DNA from: UBA1845 sp002338715
Lineage (GTDB): Bacteria; Planctomycetota; Phycisphaerae; UBA1845
Direction of reading: 5' to 3'
Assembly: GCA_035344155.1 (NCBI GenBank)
Contig: DAORAL010000005.1
Span: 104,236-168,235 of the forward strand
Length of the DNA stretch: 64,000 nucleotides
Position numbers and translations under genes: made by a program. This document shows positions 61,672 to 64,000 of the stretch, in pieces (within the stretch, counting starts at the first letter, position 1; each line of letters starts with the position of its first letter). The notes beneath the pieces are model-generated. The model was not told where the DNA came from and made no database searches. It saw only the letters and a program-made list of their open reading frames with translations.

Positions 61672-61837
61672 ATTCTGTTCAACGACGCTTAATATTACGA
61701 TTGAATTCGCTATTCGCATTACTGTTTCGATCCACGAGGTACATTATCCCATCCTGGGAAATCATAATTCTCAGGACACTTGCTGCGCGGGACTTTCGCT
61801 TTGCCCTTTCTCTGCTATCCAATTGGCGCGGGCTTCA

Positions 61838-61945
61838 ATATCGCCCACCGACGGCTTCGATGGTCCGCTTGTCACTGTGATAATACTCCGTCACGCCGTC
61901 GAGGTCACCGGAATTCGACACGGTTTTCGAAACCAGCCGCCCCGG
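61838..61945 (-). pseudogene. RHS/YD-repeat fragment
   Basis: The minus frame reads GRLVSKTVSNSGDLDGVTE followed by YYHSDKRTIEAVGG. This resembles the end of an RHS repeat (LVSKT...NSGDLD...YYYDGQRTIE) found in planctomycete RHS proteins. There is a stop right after GGRY and no repeat array in front, so it is only a remnant. The match is by eye and short. Confidence 0.4.
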
Positions 61946-62054
61946 CCCGTCAATGGCGGCTTCTTGGGGCGTCATATCCGTTTTGTCGAAAGTGGTGGGT
62001 GGTGCGTTTGAATATGGCGGCTGCCGTGAATTGTCTGTGAATGGGCTGCCCAGT

Positions 62055-62172
62055 GGAGTTGGATTCGTGACGCCTTCAGCATTGTTGCGGCAGGCGTTCG
62101 ATGATGACAATGACGGCGATGTGGATGTCGAAGACTGCGCGGCGTTTTAAGAACACCTCGTAGATTCCTAAG
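62055..62172 (+). pseudogene. broken duplicate of the giant protein's dockerin end
   Basis: GVGFVTPSALLRQAFDDDNDGDVDVEDCAAF followed by a stop matches residues 1830-1873 of the giant protein (VGFATPSALCRQAFDDDNDGDVDVEDFAAF...). At the DNA level 62055-62172 aligns with 59557-59672 up to and including the stop codon. A CAG to TAA change (62148-62150) ends the frame early. There is no start or domain in front, so this is a duplicated 3' end now decaying. Confidence 0.85.
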
Positions 62173-62268
62173 AAGCGTTCGCGCCGGGGGCCCCGGCCTT
62201 TTCGGCTGGGGGACTGATGGATGTTCTGAGACTTTCGACCGTTCTAAACCTGACGCGCGTTTTTCCGT

Positions 62269-62306
62269 CCCCCGCCCTGGAAGGGCGGGGCACCCTTTTT
62301 CTTTCT
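62269..62306 (+). terminator. GC-rich hairpin with T tract
   Basis: CCCCGCCCT (62270-62278) pairs with AGGGCGGGG (62282-62290) around a short loop, followed by CACCCTTTTTCTTT. By its T tract it works on the plus strand, at the end of the broken dockerin copy; it lies against the efp stop codon. Confidence 0.55.
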
Positions 62307-62869
62307 TACTCTTTGGCGCGGTCTAGGTATTCGCCGGTTCTGGTGTCGACGCGGATCTTGTCACCGGGGGCGACGAATGACGGGACTTTGACCTTGGCGC
62401 CGGTTTCGAGCGTGGCGTCTTTCAACTGGGCCGACGCAGTTGCGCCTTTGACGACCGGCGGCGTGTCGGTGATTTGCAGGACCACCACGTTTGGCAACTC
62501 AAACGAGATCACAGCTCCGTCGAGAATCTGGCAGCTCACCTTACAGTTGGGCGAGAGATAGTCCTTCGCCGAACCGACGACATCTTCGGTCACGGTGATC
62601 TGATCGTACGTCTGCGTGTCCATCAGCACGAAACCGGTGGCGTCTTCGTAGAGGAACTCGTAGTCTTTGCCTTCGACGTACGGCACCTCGATGCGATCGT
62701 CAACGCTGAAGCGCACGTCGATCACGTTGCCTTGTTTGAAGTTCTTCAGCCGGGCCTGCATGTAGCTGCGTTTGTTGCCCTTGGCCACGTGCGATGCCTC
62801 ATGCACGATGAACAGATCGCCATCGTGAATGATGGTCTTACCCTTTCGAAGTTCGACTGCCTTAATCAT
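62306..62869 (-). CDS. efp: elongation factor P
   Basis: The 187-residue protein has the three EF-P domains: KOW-like (LRKGKTIIHDGDLFIVHEASHVAKGNKRSYMQARLKN), the OB domain (EFLYEDATGFVLMDTQTYDQITV) and the C-terminal signature (VAPGDKIRVDTRTGEYLDRA). EF-P helps ribosomes over poly-proline. The tip loop that is normally PGKGNA is here VAKGNKR: Lys 30 takes the position of the modified residue, but the proline before it is absent. This marks a subfamily; the modifying enzyme cannot be predicted. GGAG lies 8 bases before the ATG. It stands alone. Confidence 0.95.
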   Translation of the reverse strand: MIKAVELRKGKTIIHDGDLFIVHEASHVAKGNKRSYMQARLKNFKQGNVIDVRFSVDDRIEVPYVEGKDYEFLYEDATGFVLMDTQTYDQITVTEDVVGSAKDYLSPNCKVSCQILDGAVISFELPNVVVLQITDTPPVVKGATASAQLKDATLETGAKVKVPSFVAPGDKIRVDTRTGEYLDRAKE

Positions 62870-63123
62870 GGATTAACTCCGCACGCGTTAGATTTCTCAA
62901 ACAGATTTCTTAAACCAATCGATATCGCAATTGACATCGCAATCGACATCGGCGCCGACAATCGGCCCATCCAAAAACGGGTTGCGTTGGCCATAGCTGC
63001 CACCGACCGCCTGATTGCTGCAGTATAGCAGGGTTTTTTTCTTCGCCAATGAGGGGGATGGGCGCGCGGATCGGCTTCGGATGGGTTCACAAACAGTCAA
63101 CGGAAGGGTGTCAAACCGCCGGT

Positions 63124-63480
63124 TTATGGGACGATTTCGAGGATGTCTTCGACATCGACGATGGTTCCGACCCGGCAGTCCACGACCAGATCGTTCCTCG
63201 TGGCCAGCAGCAGTCTCGAACTGACGCCCGGTGTTGTGACCTGGTCGAACTCGCCGTTGTCGACCTGTGGCGTTTGGAAGAGGTGATAAACCACACCGTT
63301 GTCGCCCAGCCAGACATTGCACGGGGAGCCGTCCACGTTGGCGACGTCGGCTGTCCCCGAGATCACGAATGCCGACCCTTCCGGAAAGAGTGCTTCGGTT
63401 CCGAGATCGAGATTGATCGTACACCCCATTGCTCCGAACAATCCGAGCAAGACGAACAGGCTTGGTTTCTTGGTGCGCAT
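63124..63480 (-). CDS. small lipoprotein of unknown function
   Basis: Starting at the ATG at 63480 the protein has 118 residues: a lipoprotein signal (MRTKKPSLFVLLGLFGAMGC, Cys at 20) and a beta-rich body with NVWLGDNGVVYHLFQ and DCRVGTIVDVEDIL. ATG 63489 (MKP) is three codons upstream, but AAGGGA lies only one base before it and fits 63480 better (10 bases). Function is unknown. The next gene, on the plus strand, is divergent and also a lipoprotein. Confidence 0.7.
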   Translation of the reverse strand: MRTKKPSLFVLLGLFGAMGCTINLDLGTEALFPEGSAFVISGTADVANVDGSPCNVWLGDNGVVYHLFQTPQVDNGEFDQVTTPGVSSRLLLATRNDLVVDCRVGTIVDVEDILEIVP

Positions 63481-63693
63481 CGGTTTCATTTCCCTTGGTA
63501 TCTTGTCGAATTCCAAGCCACCGCGTATACCCATGACAGACCGGTCGCAATACGGGCCGCTTCGGTTGGACTTTCTAATGATCGGCTGACAGCACCGGAA
63601 TCATCAAGTCGATCATCGTACACGATACCAGGTGGCCGCCAACCGCACCGCCGGCAGTCGATGTCGCCAGATTCGAATAAGAGACCTCTCGAC

Positions 63694-64000
63694 ATGGTTA
63701 AGACGTATTTGGGAACATTTGGCCCATCGGTTCGGGCATTCCAGTCAGCGATGCTGGGGGGCATGTGTGCGGTTTGCGCACTTGCCGGATGCACCGTCAC
63801 GCCGATCGACGACACGCCTCAGCCGACGGTCTGTGAGCCATCGAATACGCTGCTGGAAGTCTTTGCGATGCTCGACGATGCGGATCATCCGTGTCGCGAG
63901 TGGATCGATCAGACACATGGAAGGGTGGCGCGGTCGGGCAGCGCCAGTGCGGCTGTCTGGTCGCGCAGCACGCAGGCGGGGGCGGCGCTGCTTGTGTCGG
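63694..64000 (+). CDS. lipoprotein, 3' end outside the window
   Basis: The plus frame from the ATG at 63694 stays open to the window end (102 codons). Residues 1-34 look like a signal peptide with a lipobox (CALAGC, acylated Cys near residue 34). The mature part (VTPIDDTPQPTVCEPS... EVFAMLDDADHPCREW) has several Cys and ends SGSASAAVWSRSTQAGAALLVS, which could be the start of a trypsin-like or other catalytic fold. Too little is present to name it. Confidence 0.6.
   Translation, partial: MVKTYLGTFGPSVRAFQSAMLGGMCAVCALAGCTVTPIDDTPQPTVCEPSNTLLEVFAMLDDADHPCREWIDQTHGRVARSGSASAAVWSRSTQAGAALLVS

Larger units (their letters stand above)
61672..62305. other. intergenic region with two gene fragments
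   Basis: It contains an RHS-like fragment (minus, 61838-61945), a broken copy of the dockerin end of the giant gene (plus, 62055-62172) and a GC-rich hairpin with a T tract (62269-62306). No intact gene was recognised; the open frames at 61601-62150 are part of this debris. Confidence 0.55.

Noticed and set aside
1..64000. tRNA and rRNA genes
   Set aside because: No T-loop GGTTCGA-type sequence in a cloverleaf context and no rRNA motif was found by eye; a tRNAscan run would be decisive.

Overview
The window reads as a chromosomal piece of a planctomycete, most likely class Phycisphaerae. The evidence is the mix of PEP-CTERM and dockerin-like secreted proteins, many Asp-Cys-Asn-x-Asn-Gly-x-Pro-Asp repeats in one giant exported protein, a Hanks-type kinase with a C-terminal membrane anchor, Gly/Asp/Ser-rich lipoproteins, and a moderately GC-rich base composition. 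No tRNA, rRNA, CRISPR array or prophage was found.

Layout. 0-5.3 kb: an exported protein cut by the window edge, a TadG-like pilus protein with a von Willebrand A domain, a PilZ protein and an exported protein of unknown role, all but the last on the minus strand. 5.3-13.4 kb, plus strand: rpmA, obg, coaX (broken only by a run of N) and a divergent MnmE-like GTPase, then a serine/threonine kinase and two lipoproteins. 13.4-19.2 kb, minus strand: universal stress protein, Cys-rich protein, arsenite methyltransferase, a small zinc-finger-like protein and a P1B metal ATPase. 19.7-24.7 kb, plus strand: exported TPR protein, a response regulator with an XRE output domain, YjbQ and endonuclease IV. 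24.8-36.5 kb, minus strand: mutS, a lipoprotein amidase with a dipeptide epimerase, hutU and hutH, an FHA protein, and gamma-glutamyltransferase with a DUF962 membrane protein.

36.6-44.7 kb, plus strand, is the branched-chain amino acid operon ilvB-ilvN-ilvC-leuA-cimA-leuB. It is preceded by what looks like a complete transcription attenuator: a 63-codon leader ORF with 14 Leu/Val/Ile codons in 21, and three mutually exclusive pairings ending in a strong terminator. This is the most interesting signal in the window. ilvD, ilvE, leuC and leuD are not here.

45-59.7 kb holds a stand-alone Clp N-domain protein, a subtilisin-like protease with PKD domains, a WaaP-like kinase, a PEP-CTERM protein, a surface-glycan transferase-like protein and a giant modular exported protein of about 1873 residues. 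59.7-62.2 kb is a patch of decaying DNA: a truncated IS1380 transposase, a visibly more AT-rich lipoprotein gene, an RHS fragment, and a broken copy of the giant gene's 3' end. The window closes with efp and two lipoproteins, one cut by the edge.

Four kinds of palindromic intergenic repeat are spread through the window, mostly between genes. One family has three copies with perfect 23-bp arms. Others sit so close to gene ends that they supply the stop codon of mutS and abut that of the universal stress gene.
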